Below are positions 16,718 through 28,552 of a stretch of DNA of 64,000 nucleotides, in pieces; position 1 is the first letter of the stretch; the number at the start of each line of letters is the position of its first letter. Source of the stretch: CAWEDP01 sp963807925 (GTDB lineage: Bacteria > Acidobacteriota > Vicinamibacteria > Vicinamibacterales > CAVVIG01); the NCBI GenBank assembly GCA_963807925.1, contig CAWEDP010000001.1, forward strand, positions 124,001-188,000, in the 5' to 3' direction. Under the pieces are notes generated by a model that was not told the DNA's origin, ran no database searches, and saw only the letters and a program-made list of their open reading frames with translations. Position numbers and translations under genes: made by a program.

Positions 16718-18136
16718 ATGACTGCGATCGAGCTCGCCCACGTCTCCAAGGTGTACCGGCGGTACAGCGGCCGGCAGTTCGCCACGCTGAAGAGCGCGCT
16801 CCTGCAGCGGAGCCTCCTGCGCGACCTGCAGCCCGACGAGGTGTTTCCGGCGCTGACCGACGTCTCTTTCACCGTGCCCAGAGGCTCCACCTACGGCGTC
16901 ATCGGCCGCAACGGATCCGGCAAGAGCACGGCGCTCAAGCTCGTGGCGGGCATCACGAAGCCGACGAGCGGTACGGTCACGGTGCAGGGCCGCGTCTCGG
17001 CGCTCATCGAGCTCGGGGCCGGCTTCCATCCCGAGATCTCCGGCCGCGAGAACGTGTTCATCAACGGCATCATGCTCGGGCTGACGAAGCGCCAGATTCA
17101 GGATCGCTTCGACGAGATCGTGGACTTCGCCGAGCTGCGCGAATTCATCGACGCCCCGGTCAAAACCTACTCCTCCGGGATGTACATGCGGCTCGGCTTC
17201 GCGGTTGCGATTCACGTCGATCCCGAGGTGCTCCTGGTCGACGAGGTCCTCGCGGTCGGGGACGAAGGGTTCACCCACAAGTGTCTCGACAAGTTCGCGG
17301 AGTTCCGCCGACGCAATCGAACCATTCTCCTCGTCACCCACGCGCTGAACCTCGTCGAGCGCTTCTGCGACGAGGCGGTCTGGCTCGAAGGCGGCACCGT
17401 CCAGGCGCACGGGGATCCCAAACGCGTCGTCGGCGCCTATCTGACGAAGGTGGAGGAGGGCGAAGAGCGACTCCTCGCCCACGCGACCGCGAAGGCCGTG
17501 GAAGACGCGAGCCGCGGTCAGCCGGCGGCCGCACCGCACGCGCGGGCGTCAACGACCGACGGGGAAGCCGTCCGGGCGGACCATCCCGCGGATCCGACGG
17601 CCGATGCGTTCCGGGCCGGCGACCGACGCCAATCGGCTCGCCCGGGACGCCCTGAGCTGCCCTCCGACGCGTTCCGGGCCGTCGAAGGCCGCTGGGGGGC
17701 GCGAGAGGTCGAGATCACCGACGTGGCCTTCCTCGACCGCGAGGGGAACCCGTCGCACGTGTTCCATACCGGGGATTCCCTCGCCGTGCGCATGCGCGTA
17801 CGCGCCCACCAGCCGGTCGACGATTTCGTCTTCGGCGTCGGTCTGTTCAACGCGGAGGGCGTCTGCTGCTATGGGACGAACACCTATCTGGAGGAAATGA
17901 ACCCCGGCTGCCTCGACGGCGACGCGGAGGCGACGTTCCTCATCGACAGCCTCGATCTCGTGGAGGGCACCTACAAGGTCGATCTCGCCGTGCACAAGCG
18001 CGACGGCTATCCGTACGACTATCACCGGCTGCTCTACACGTTCCGCGTGAAATCGCGAATCCGCGACGTCGGCATCTACCGGCCTCCGCACCGCTGGACG
18101 TTTTCTCTGAACGTGCGCTTCCCCGAGCCGGAGTAG
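16718..18136 (+). CDS. ABC transporter ATPase with carbohydrate-binding C-terminal domain (Wzt-like)
   Basis: A 472-residue protein. Residues 1 to about 250 are the ABC ATPase: GRNGSGKSTALKLVAG (Walker A), YSSGMYMRLGFAVA (signature) and VLLVDEVLAVGD (Walker B, D-loop). A low-complexity, charged linker of about 70 residues follows. The linker contains a short internal duplication (two DAFRA units, DNA repeat GCGTTCCGGGCCG). It then carries a Wzt-C beta-sandwich (VEITDVAFLDREGNPSHVF to RPPHRWTFSLNVRFP) that reads the end of the exported glycan. The ATG at 16718 is preferred because the upstream in-frame extension is not family-like. Confidence 0.93.
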   Translation: MTAIELAHVSKVYRRYSGRQFATLKSALLQRSLLRDLQPDEVFPALTDVSFTVPRGSTYGVIGRNGSGKSTALKLVAGITKPTSGTVTVQGRVSALIELGAGFHPEISGRENVFINGIMLGLTKRQIQDRFDEIVDFAELREFIDAPVKTYSSGMYMRLGFAVAIHVDPEVLLVDEVLAVGDEGFTHKCLDKFAEFRRRNRTILLVTHALNLVERFCDEAVWLEGGTVQAHGDPKRVVGAYLTKVEEGEERLLAHATAKAVEDASRGQPAAAPHARASTTDGEAVRADHPADPTADAFRAGDRRQSARPGRPELPSDAFRAVEGRWGAREVEITDVAFLDREGNPSHVFHTGDSLAVRMRVRAHQPVDDFVFGVGLFNAEGVCCYGTNTYLEEMNPGCLDGDAEATFLIDSLDLVEGTYKVDLAVHKRDGYPYDYHRLLYTFRVKSRIRDVGIYRPPHRWTFSLNVRFPEPE

Positions 18137-18178
18137 CGCTGGAGCGGGGCCGCCGCCGCATGCTAGCATCGCGGCCGT

Positions 18179-20398
18179 ATGGCTCCTGAAGTCGAGACCA
18201 CTCCGTGCCCGCAATGCGGCAAGCGCTACACGTCGAGTACCCGCCTATGTCCCGACGACGGGGCGGTCATCGAGCATGCGTCGACGCTGGTGACCAGGGT
18301 TGGAGCGGTACTGGACGGCAAGTACCGGCTCGATGCGTTCCTCAGTCAGGGCGGAATGGGCGCGGTGTACCGGGCGACGCACGTCATGCTCGGGAAGACG
18401 ATTGCCGTCAAGCTGATCAATCCGGAGCTCGGCACGTCACCGGAGATCGTCCGCCGCTTCCAGCGCGAAGCCCGCGCGGCAACCGCGCTCAACCATCCGA
18501 ACATCGTCGCCGTCCACGACCTGGGGCAGACGCCGGAAGGCACGCTCTACATCGCCATGGAGTTCGTGAACGGCCCGAGTCTCAAAGACGCCATCGAGCG
18601 CGGCCATGGACTGTCGCCTGCCCGCGCCATTGCGGTGATGCGGCAGGTGGCGTCGGCACTAGCGGCGGCGCATCGTCACGGGATCATTCACCGCGATCTG
18701 AAGCCCCACAACATCATGCTGGCCCGCACCGACGACGGCGGGGAGCAGGTGAAGCTCGTCGACTTCGGGATTGCCAAGACCTTCGACGAAGCGACGAAGC
18801 TCACCTCGACGGGTTTTCCGATCGGGACGCCGCACTACATGTCTCCCGAGCAGGCGTCGGGCGGAGCGATCGACGCCCGCAGCGACCTGTACTCGGCCGG
18901 CGTGATTCTGTACGAGATGCTCACCGGCAACGTCCCCTTCGACGACGCCTCGACGCCCGCGATCCTGATCAAGCACATCAAGGAACCGCCAACCCCGCCG
19001 TCGCTTCGGACGCCCGGCGCGGTCGTTCCTGCCGCGCTCGAGGACATGGCGATGCGGCTGCTGCAGAAGGATCCTGCCAACCGGTTCCAGAGCGCCGACG
19101 AGCTCGCCGCCGCTCTCGATCGGGCGACCGGAACGGTGGCTCCGCCCGACGTCACCGTTCCGATCGGCCGCAGCCATACCCCGCCGCCGCCCGTCATGCC
19201 GCCGGTTGCCGGAGCGGACGCCGCCGCAGCCACAACCGGCGCACAGACGACAGTCGCCGCGGCCGGGCCGCAAGCCGCGTCGGCGACGGCTGCGACTACC
19301 GCGTTGCCGACCGCTACCGCGCTGCCGACCGTGGCGCCCTCTTTGGCTCCCGTCTCGGCTGGGCCGAGCGCGCCTGCGCCGGTCGCGGCGCGTCAATCGC
19401 CGACGGCGTCGGTTGCTGTCATCGCGGTGCTCGTCGTCGGTATCGTCGCGGCGCTCGGCGCAGCCTATTACCTGAATTTCGGGTGGCCGGGAGCATCGGC
19501 GGGATCGAAGGCAGCGACGGGGAGCGCAACCACCTCGCCAGCCGTCGCGAACGCGGCTGCTCCACCGGCGACGGCGCCGGTCGAAACGACGCCGAGTCCG
19601 GCGGCCAGCGGAAGCTCCGTCGCGGGTCAACCACGAGCGTCATCGTCCCCGACCGACGCAGCCGCGAAGGGCGGGCCGGCCGATGTTCCGGCAGCCTCGA
19701 CGCTGCCGCGCGAGACCGACGCGAATGGACCCGGCTCGGGCACCGCGTCGTCGTCGTCCAAGCCGGCGACTGGACCGCCACCGGCCGGCCCGCCTCCGGC
19801 GGCGACACCACCGACGACTTCCGGCCGTTTGTCTGCGGCTCTTCCGGGCCGAGCGGCCGGCGGTGGCCGCCGGGAAGCCTCGCCGGCGGCGGCGCCCACT
19901 CCACCGTCGACAGCAGCCACGGCGAACGCCCGCTCGGCTGCGGTACCACCGCCGGTGCCCTCTCGCGCGGCGGCGCCGGTCCCGCAGTCGCCCGCGGCGG
20001 CGGCCCTTCCCGAAAAACCGGCGGTCTATTTTCGATGTGCGGGGCCGACCGAGATCTGCAATCCGCTTCGCACGGCGGTTGACGAGGCGCTCGGGAATGC
20101 GGGTCTGACGAGTGTCCGCCGCGCGAACGCCGCGGACGTGGAGGTCTCGGCCCAGGTCGACGTCGTCCAGCAGAACGTCGATCGACAGTTCGGGCAGACG
20201 TTCGCCACGCGCACGTATTCGGTCCTGCTCAGCGGTGAGACCACGAAATCGGGCGAGGTGGTCGCGATGCCGAGCGTCGACAATTTCAGCTTCGATCAAC
20301 GCGTCGGCAGCGAGCGCGCCACCGAACGCGCGCGGCTCATCGCGTCAGGGCTGGCCGATCGGGTCAAGGAGTTCGTCTCGCGCCAGCGCGCCCGGTAG
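18179..20398 (+). CDS. Transmembrane Ser/Thr protein kinase with zinc-ribbon N-terminus
   Basis: A 739-residue Hanks-type kinase. An N-terminal CPQCGKRY...CPDDG ribbon (C10, C13, C24) comes first, then the kinase at about 49-315. The kinase has the glycine loop LSQGGMGAVY, AVK (K78), HRDLKPHN (171-178), DFG (195-197) and a MSPEQ activation-segment end. A long Ala/Pro/Thr linker holds one TM segment near 410-430 (VAVIAVLVVGIVAALGAAYY). An extracytoplasmic domain of about 110 residues (from PAVYFRCAGPTEICNPL) follows a second Ala/Pro-rich linker. The outer domain may be the sensor. It converges with the CsgG-like gene. Confidence 0.93.
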   Translation: MAPEVETTPCPQCGKRYTSSTRLCPDDGAVIEHASTLVTRVGAVLDGKYRLDAFLSQGGMGAVYRATHVMLGKTIAVKLINPELGTSPEIVRRFQREARAATALNHPNIVAVHDLGQTPEGTLYIAMEFVNGPSLKDAIERGHGLSPARAIAVMRQVASALAAAHRHGIIHRDLKPHNIMLARTDDGGEQVKLVDFGIAKTFDEATKLTSTGFPIGTPHYMSPEQASGGAIDARSDLYSAGVILYEMLTGNVPFDDASTPAILIKHIKEPPTPPSLRTPGAVVPAALEDMAMRLLQKDPANRFQSADELAAALDRATGTVAPPDVTVPIGRSHTPPPPVMPPVAGADAAAATTGAQTTVAAAGPQAASATAATTALPTATALPTVAPSLAPVSAGPSAPAPVAARQSPTASVAVIAVLVVGIVAALGAAYYLNFGWPGASAGSKAATGSATTSPAVANAAAPPATAPVETTPSPAASGSSVAGQPRASSSPTDAAAKGGPADVPAASTLPRETDANGPGSGTASSSSKPATGPPPAGPPPAATPPTTSGRLSAALPGRAAGGGRREASPAAAPTPPSTAATANARSAAVPPPVPSRAAAPVPQSPAAAALPEKPAVYFRCAGPTEICNPLRTAVDEALGNAGLTSVRRANAADVEVSAQVDVVQQNVDRQFGQTFATRTYSVLLSGETTKSGEVVAMPSVDNFSFDQRVGSERATERARLIASGLADRVKEFVSRQRAR

Positions 20399-20425
20399 CG
20401 CGGAAAAGCCGCGCCGCGAGGCGAG

Positions 20426-21346
20426 CTACGGCTTGCGCACGGTGTACTTCGTGGTCACCGTGCCGCCGCTCACCTGCACAATCGCGAACTTCTCCTGGAC
20501 TTCGGTCACCGTGGCCGTTCCGACCTGCTTCTCGGTCGATCCCAGCTTCGCGCCGGTATCCGGATCGATCAACGCTTCGCCGGGATCGTAGACGTTGAAC
20601 TTGTCGCCCACCTTGAGGCCGGCCGCCGAGCCCTGGTTGATATAGGCCTTGTTGCCGTCGACGCGGATGATCTTCGCTTCGAGTCCGCCGGCCGGCGCGG
20701 CAGCGTTTCCGATCCGGGCCAGGTAGTCGCCGGTTACGAGCTTCGCGACGACCGCCTTGGCGGCCTTCTGAATCGTTTCGCTCGCGATCCCCCACTCGGC
20801 ATCCTTTCCGCCGCTCGCGCCGGGGATGAAGCCGCCGCCCTTTCGGATTTCGCCGTCGGCCGAGATCGAGATGACGCGCTCGGCCGTCGTGGAATCGATG
20901 AAGCGCAGGTTGATCGTGACGTTCGCCTGGCGTACGTTGCCGCCGAATCCCTTCAGGGCTCCATGGGTGTTGTCGATGTTGAACTTGTCGATGCCCCCCA
21001 GGACGATGTACTTCACGCCCAGGATCTTGCCGACTCTGGCGGCCGTCGCGGGATCAACCGCGCCGCTCGACCCGAGATTCTGTTCCTTGAGGACGAGATT
21101 CAGCTTGTCGCGTTCGATGACGCTGAACTTGTCCGACAGCGCCTTGTTCTCCGAGAACTCGGTGTCGATCTGGTTGCGGGCAGCCGGCCCCATGTCCTTG
21201 AAGAACCACCAGTGCGTCTCGGCGTGATTCTCGAATTCCCAGATCGCGACCTTGATCTTGGCCTGTGCGAATGCCTGCGCCGGGAATGCGAGGAAGACAG
21301 CGAGGACGGCCAAACGGAGGATTCTGGTTTTCACGGCACACCTCAT
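20426..21346 (-). CDS. CsgG-family secreted protein
   Basis: A 306-residue exported protein. The signal peptide LRLAVLAVFLAFPAQAFA is followed by KIKVAIWEFENHAETHWW, then FSVIERDKLNLVLKEQNL and GKILGVKYIVLGGIDKF, the pattern of CsgG (curli secretion) relatives. The C-terminal about 85 residues (IRVDGNKAYINQGSAAGLKVGDKFNVYDPGE) look like a small beta domain common in CsgG-like proteins outside curli systems. No curli genes are nearby. It is convergent with the kinase and divergent from mfd, with only a 44-base shared upstream region. Confidence 0.88.
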   Translation of the reverse strand: MRCAVKTRILRLAVLAVFLAFPAQAFAQAKIKVAIWEFENHAETHWWFFKDMGPAARNQIDTEFSENKALSDKFSVIERDKLNLVLKEQNLGSSGAVDPATAARVGKILGVKYIVLGGIDKFNIDNTHGALKGFGGNVRQANVTINLRFIDSTTAERVISISADGEIRKGGGFIPGASGGKDAEWGIASETIQKAAKAVVAKLVTGDYLARIGNAAAPAGGLEAKIIRVDGNKAYINQGSAAGLKVGDKFNVYDPGEALIDPDTGAKLGSTEKQVGTATVTEVQEKFAIVQVSGGTVTTKYTVRKP

Positions 21347-21390
21347 CGAGAATCGCGTGAAATTATACGGTACACTGGTGGTTTCGGGCG

Positions 21391-24954
<3,564 letters not shown>

Positions 24955-24978
24955 GATATTGGACCACAAGGGTTTGCT

Positions 24979-26031
24979 ATGATCAAGATTTGCCGCCTGT
25001 TCGTCCCGCCGGCCGTGGTGATCGCAGTGCTCCTGGCGAGCTCGGCCGTGCGGGCCGAGGTCGTCGAGCAGATACTCGTCAAGGTGAACGGCGAAATTTT
25101 CACCAAGACGGACCTCGAGGCCCGGCAGGTCGCCACGCTTCGCCAGAAGAACCTGCAGGGCGAGCCGAGCGACGAGCAGCTGAAGAAGGAACTCGCGCAG
25201 ATCACGCCGCAGATCCTCGTGGACGCGGTGGCCGAGATGCTGCTCATTCAACGCGCCAAGGAGCTGGGCTACAAGCTGACCGACGACCAGTTCAAGGTCG
25301 CCGTTGACAACATCAAGAAGGAATACAAGCTGGACACCGACGAGAAGTTCCAGGCGGCGCTCAAGCAGGAAAACATGACGATGGCCGATCTGCGACGGCA
25401 GTTCGAGCGGCAGATGCTCGTGCAGCGGGTCGAGCAGACCGAGATCTTCGGCAAGATCGCGATTTCCGAGGACGAAGCCCGCAAGTACTACGAGGAGCAT
25501 CTCGCCGAGTTCACTACGCCCGCGACCGTCACGCTGCGCGAGATCCTCGTCGCCGTGCCGAACGACACCGGGCTGACCGTGGCGCAGGACGAGGCCGCGA
25601 AGGCCCGGGCCGACCAGATTCGCGCGCGCGCCGTCGCGGGCGACAACTTCATGACGCTCGCGGAGGATTCCTCCGACGCGCCTTCCCGGGCCAACGCCGG
25701 GCTGATCGGGCCGTTGAACCTGACCGACCTATCGCAGGACCTGCGGACCATCATCGAGCCGATGAAGGCGGGCGAGATCACGTCGGTCATCCGGACCAAT
25801 CGCGGATACCAGATCTTCAAGATCGAGACCGTCACGCCCGCCGAGACCATGCCCTTCGAGCAGGCGCGCGAACAGATCAACGATCGTGTCTTCACGGGGA
25901 AGCGGAAGGACGAGCTCGACAAGTACCTCACGAAGCTGAAATCGGAGGCCATCATCGACTGGAAGAATGCCGATGTGCAGAAAGCCTACGAGGAGGGGAT
26001 GGCCGCGCAGGCCAAGCCCGCCACTCCGTAG
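24979..26031 (+). CDS. SurA-like periplasmic peptidyl-prolyl isomerase
   Basis: A 350-residue exported chaperone/PPIase for outer-membrane proteins. A signal peptide (VVIAVLLASSAVRA) leads into VEQILVKVNGEIFTKTDLEAR, the SurA N-domain start. One parvulin domain covers about residues 180-275 (VTLREILVAVP, FMTLAEDSSDAPSRANAGLIGPL, EITSVIRTNRGYQIFKIE). The C-terminal helix (FEQAREQINDRVF) completes the SurA fold. It is 24 bases downstream of mfd, so probably the same transcript. Confidence 0.92.
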   Translation: MIKICRLFVPPAVVIAVLLASSAVRAEVVEQILVKVNGEIFTKTDLEARQVATLRQKNLQGEPSDEQLKKELAQITPQILVDAVAEMLLIQRAKELGYKLTDDQFKVAVDNIKKEYKLDTDEKFQAALKQENMTMADLRRQFERQMLVQRVEQTEIFGKIAISEDEARKYYEEHLAEFTTPATVTLREILVAVPNDTGLTVAQDEAAKARADQIRARAVAGDNFMTLAEDSSDAPSRANAGLIGPLNLTDLSQDLRTIIEPMKAGEITSVIRTNRGYQIFKIETVTPAETMPFEQAREQINDRVFTGKRKDELDKYLTKLKSEAIIDWKNADVQKAYEEGMAAQAKPATP

Positions 26032-26045
26032 CGCCGCGTCCGCCA

Positions 26046-26586
26046 GTGCCTGACATGCCAGCCTCTTCCGGCACGCCTCAGTGGTACGCCATCTGGACTC
26101 GGTCGAGGCACGAGCAGACCGTCCGTGATCAGCTCGAGCGGAAGCAGGTGGACGCCTTCCTGCCGACGGTCACGCGCTGGAGCCGCTGGAAGGATCGCAA
26201 GAAGAAGATCGACTGGCCGCTCTTCCCCGGCTACTGTTTCGCCCGCTTCGACGCCGCCGACACGCTGCCGATTCTGAAGTGCACCGGCGTCGTCAGCATC
26301 GTGTCGTTCGAAGGCAAGCCGGCGCCCATCCCCGACTACGAGCTCGAGAGCATACGCGTCCTTATCGCCAGCGAGCTGCAATACGATCCGTGCCCGATGG
26401 TCCGGGAAGGGATGCTGGTGGAGGTCGTGCACGGCCCGCTGCGCAGTGTCGTGGGACGCCTGCTGCGCAAGGACACGCGCCGCGCCAGTCTCGTCCTGTC
26501 GGTGGATCTGATCGGCCAGGCGGTCAGCGTCGAGGTGGACGCAGCCGACTGCAAGCCGGTACCAGCCTCGCCGGCGTCGCCTGTGA
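26046..26586 (+). CDS. NusG-like transcription antitermination factor (UpxY/RfaH type), stop codon displaced
   Basis: A NusG-paralogue that would bind RNA polymerase through an NGN domain. QWYAIWTRSRHEQTVRDQL and DWPLFPGYCFARFDAADTLPILKCTGVVSIVSF are the NGN core, and MLVEVVHGPLRSVVGRLLRKDTRRASLVLSVDLIGQAVSVEV is the KOW domain. The domains are complete by about 26545, yet the frame has no stop and stays open through dusB to 27728. Skipping one base in the short tail brings in TGA at 26584-26586, giving about 179 residues; that end is my inference. A GTG at 26046 or ATG at 26055 may start it. Confidence 0.8.
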
Positions 26587-26604
26587 GCTCGGGAAAAGGA
26601 ACGC

Positions 26605-27675
26605 ATGAAGATCGGCGCTGTCCGCCTGCCGTCCCCGTTTGCCATCGCCCCGATGGCCGGCATGACCGATTCGGCGTTCCGGCGTCTCGTCAAGCGGCAT
26701 GGCGGCTGCGGGCTCGTCGTCACCGAGATGGTCAGCTCGGAGGGGCTGGTTCGCGGCATCGATCGCACGCTCGAGTACGCCGAGTACACCGACGAGGAAC
26801 GGCCGGTCTCGATCCAGGTGTTCGGCGGCGACCCGCAGACCATGGCCGCCGCCGCCCAGATCGTCGAAGGCATGGGCGCGGACATCGTCGACGTGAACAT
26901 GGGCTGTCCGGTGCCGAAAATCGCGAAGCACAATGCCGGCTGCAGCCTGATGCGGGAGCCCAGACAGGCGGCGGCCATCGTGTCGGCGATGGCGAAGACT
27001 GTCAGCATCCCGGTGACGGTCAAGATGCGCGCCGGCTGGAACGACACGCTGAAGAACGCACCGACCCTCGCCCGCATGGTCGAGGATGCGGGCGCCGCCG
27101 CGATCGCCGTCCATGGCCGGACCGCGGCCCAGAGCTATTCGGGATCGGCGGACTGGACTCTGGTCCACGAAATCGCGGAGGCGCTTGGCGTGCCGGTCTT
27201 CGGCAGCGGCGACTGTATCGACGCCGAGTCGGTGGTGGCGCGGTGGCGAAGCGGGGTCGAGGGCGTGCTGGTGGGCCGCGGCGTGCTCCGCAATCCGTGG
27301 ATTCTCGCGCAGGCGTCCGATCTGGCGGCCGGACGCCCGCCGCGGGAGGTGACGAGGGCAGACCGGGGACGCTTTCTGCTCGAATACGTCGAGTTGCTGC
27401 GCCAGGAGCGCGTACACGAGCCGAGCGGATTTCGCCACCGCGCACCTGGCGCCGGCGAGGCGCCTGCCGCAGCGCCGCAAGCCATCGGTCACGATCGGTG
27501 GGTGGTCAACAAGGTGCGCGCGCTCGGGTCCTGGTACACCAAAGGCCTCGACAACGGGTCGCACCTGCGAAACGTCATCAACACGGCCGAATCCATTCAG
27601 GCGCTTCAGGACATCGTGGACACGTTCTTCCTGCGGCTGGTCGATACAGCCGGTCCGTGCCAGGCCGCCCTCTAG
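26605..27675 (+). CDS. dusB: tRNA-dihydrouridine synthase DusB
   Basis: A 356-residue FMN enzyme that reduces uridines in tRNA D-loops. PFAIAPMAGMTDSAFRRL, EMVSSEGLVRG, VQVFGGDP-like IQVFGGDPQTMA and DVNMGCPVPKIAKHNAGCSLM form the TIM-barrel active site. HGRTAAQSYSGSADW, GSGDCIDAESV and GRGVLRNPWIL bind FMN. GGAAAAGGAACGC precedes the ATG. A Pro/Ala-rich insertion near residues 275-295 (RHRAPGAGEAPAAAPQA) lengthens the C-terminal helical domain. Confidence 0.96.
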   Translation: MKIGAVRLPSPFAIAPMAGMTDSAFRRLVKRHGGCGLVVTEMVSSEGLVRGIDRTLEYAEYTDEERPVSIQVFGGDPQTMAAAAQIVEGMGADIVDVNMGCPVPKIAKHNAGCSLMREPRQAAAIVSAMAKTVSIPVTVKMRAGWNDTLKNAPTLARMVEDAGAAAIAVHGRTAAQSYSGSADWTLVHEIAEALGVPVFGSGDCIDAESVVARWRSGVEGVLVGRGVLRNPWILAQASDLAAGRPPREVTRADRGRFLLEYVELLRQERVHEPSGFRHRAPGAGEAPAAAPQAIGHDRWVVNKVRALGSWYTKGLDNGSHLRNVINTAESIQALQDIVDTFFLRLVDTAGPCQAAL

Positions 27676-27724
27676 CCGCCTGGGCATCCCCGCCTGGCGC
27701 GAACCGCCGCAGCGTGACGCTTTG

Positions 27725-28075
27725 CTAGCGCAGGGTACGCAGCGCCGCCAGGTCCACCGGCTCGAAGTCGAATACCAGCGCGGCCGCGAGCGAATCAGAA
27801 AAGCGCGCACCGAGCGCCTCGTGTGCGGGATGCGCCAGATAATCCCGCAAGCCGGCCTCGTCATCGAAATTCAGCGTGACCAGGTACTCGACAGAGGTCG
27901 GCATCTGCGCGTCGTAGGCCGTGCCCAGCTTGACTCGCCGCCCGATGTAGGTTCCCCGAATGCTCGGGATATGGCGAAGGGCGTGCTCGAAGGCCGCAAC
28001 AAGGCGCTCGCGTCCCTCGTCTGTCAGAGTCGCAAGAGGCTTGAGCAGGACGACGTGAGAATACACAGCCGTCAC
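27725..28075 (-). CDS. Dabb-family (stress-responsive alpha/beta barrel) protein
   Basis: A 116-residue small dimeric alpha/beta barrel of the Dabb family. It begins VYSHVVLLKPLATLTDEGRERLVAAFEHAL and ends with DEAGLRDYLAHPAHEALGARF, the family layout with the conserved histidines of the HPxH region. The biochemical role is unknown for most members. It lies 6 bases after the minus-strand gene that starts at 28552, likely the same transcript. Confidence 0.85.
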   Translation of the reverse strand: MTAVYSHVVLLKPLATLTDEGRERLVAAFEHALRHIPSIRGTYIGRRVKLGTAYDAQMPTSVEYLVTLNFDDEAGLRDYLAHPAHEALGARFSDSLAAALVFDFEPVDLAALRTLR

Positions 28076-28081
28076 GCTCGG

Positions 28082-28552
28082 TTATTTGCCAGAACCGCCA
28101 CGTCCACGTCCTGTGCCGCGACGCCGATCGTCTCGTCGTTGAGGTGGTGGAGGTCGGTTCTGACCTTGGGGCGATCGCCCACCGATATTCTGGTTCTCAC
28201 GAAACCGCCGTGCCTTGCGCTCGCCGGATGCGTCCCGATCGCTCTTGTCGAGCGGTCGATCCTTCCCCGGTCGAGGCGCGCGATCCCGGCGCTTGAACCG
28301 TTGTTTCGGGTCCTTGTGGGTACCTCCGGGCCGCCAGTCGCGCGACCGTTTTATCCGAGGCAGTCTCGCGGCGAACCGCTCTTGTTCTGGCGAATCCCAT
28401 AATTTGCCGCGCGCGAACCACTTGACCTCGACACTTGGGTTCGTCCGGCGGAGCTGGGCGACCGTTGGGAGCAGCTCTTCTCGGTCACGAGCCCGAAATG
28501 CTGTCGGCCCGTTGTCGATGAGAATGGTCCAGTATGCGTAACGTGGCGGCAT
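28082..28552 (-). CDS. Conserved hypothetical protein with basic disordered tail
   Basis: A 156-residue protein. The N-terminal about 80 residues (MPPRYAYWTILIDNGPTAFR, then LLPTVAQLRRTNPSVEVKWFARGKLWDSPEQ) look like a conserved domain that I recall from acidobacterial genomes without a named function. The C-terminal half is Arg/Lys/Gly/Pro-rich (KSDRDASGERKARRFREN, QRRDDRRRGTGRGRGG) and probably disordered and RNA- or DNA-binding. It lies downstream of the sigma-54 activator, whose stop is adjacent. Confidence 0.75.
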   Translation of the reverse strand: MPPRYAYWTILIDNGPTAFRARDREELLPTVAQLRRTNPSVEVKWFARGKLWDSPEQERFAARLPRIKRSRDWRPGGTHKDPKQRFKRRDRAPRPGKDRPLDKSDRDASGERKARRFRENQNIGGRSPQGQNRPPPPQRRDDRRRGTGRGRGGSGK

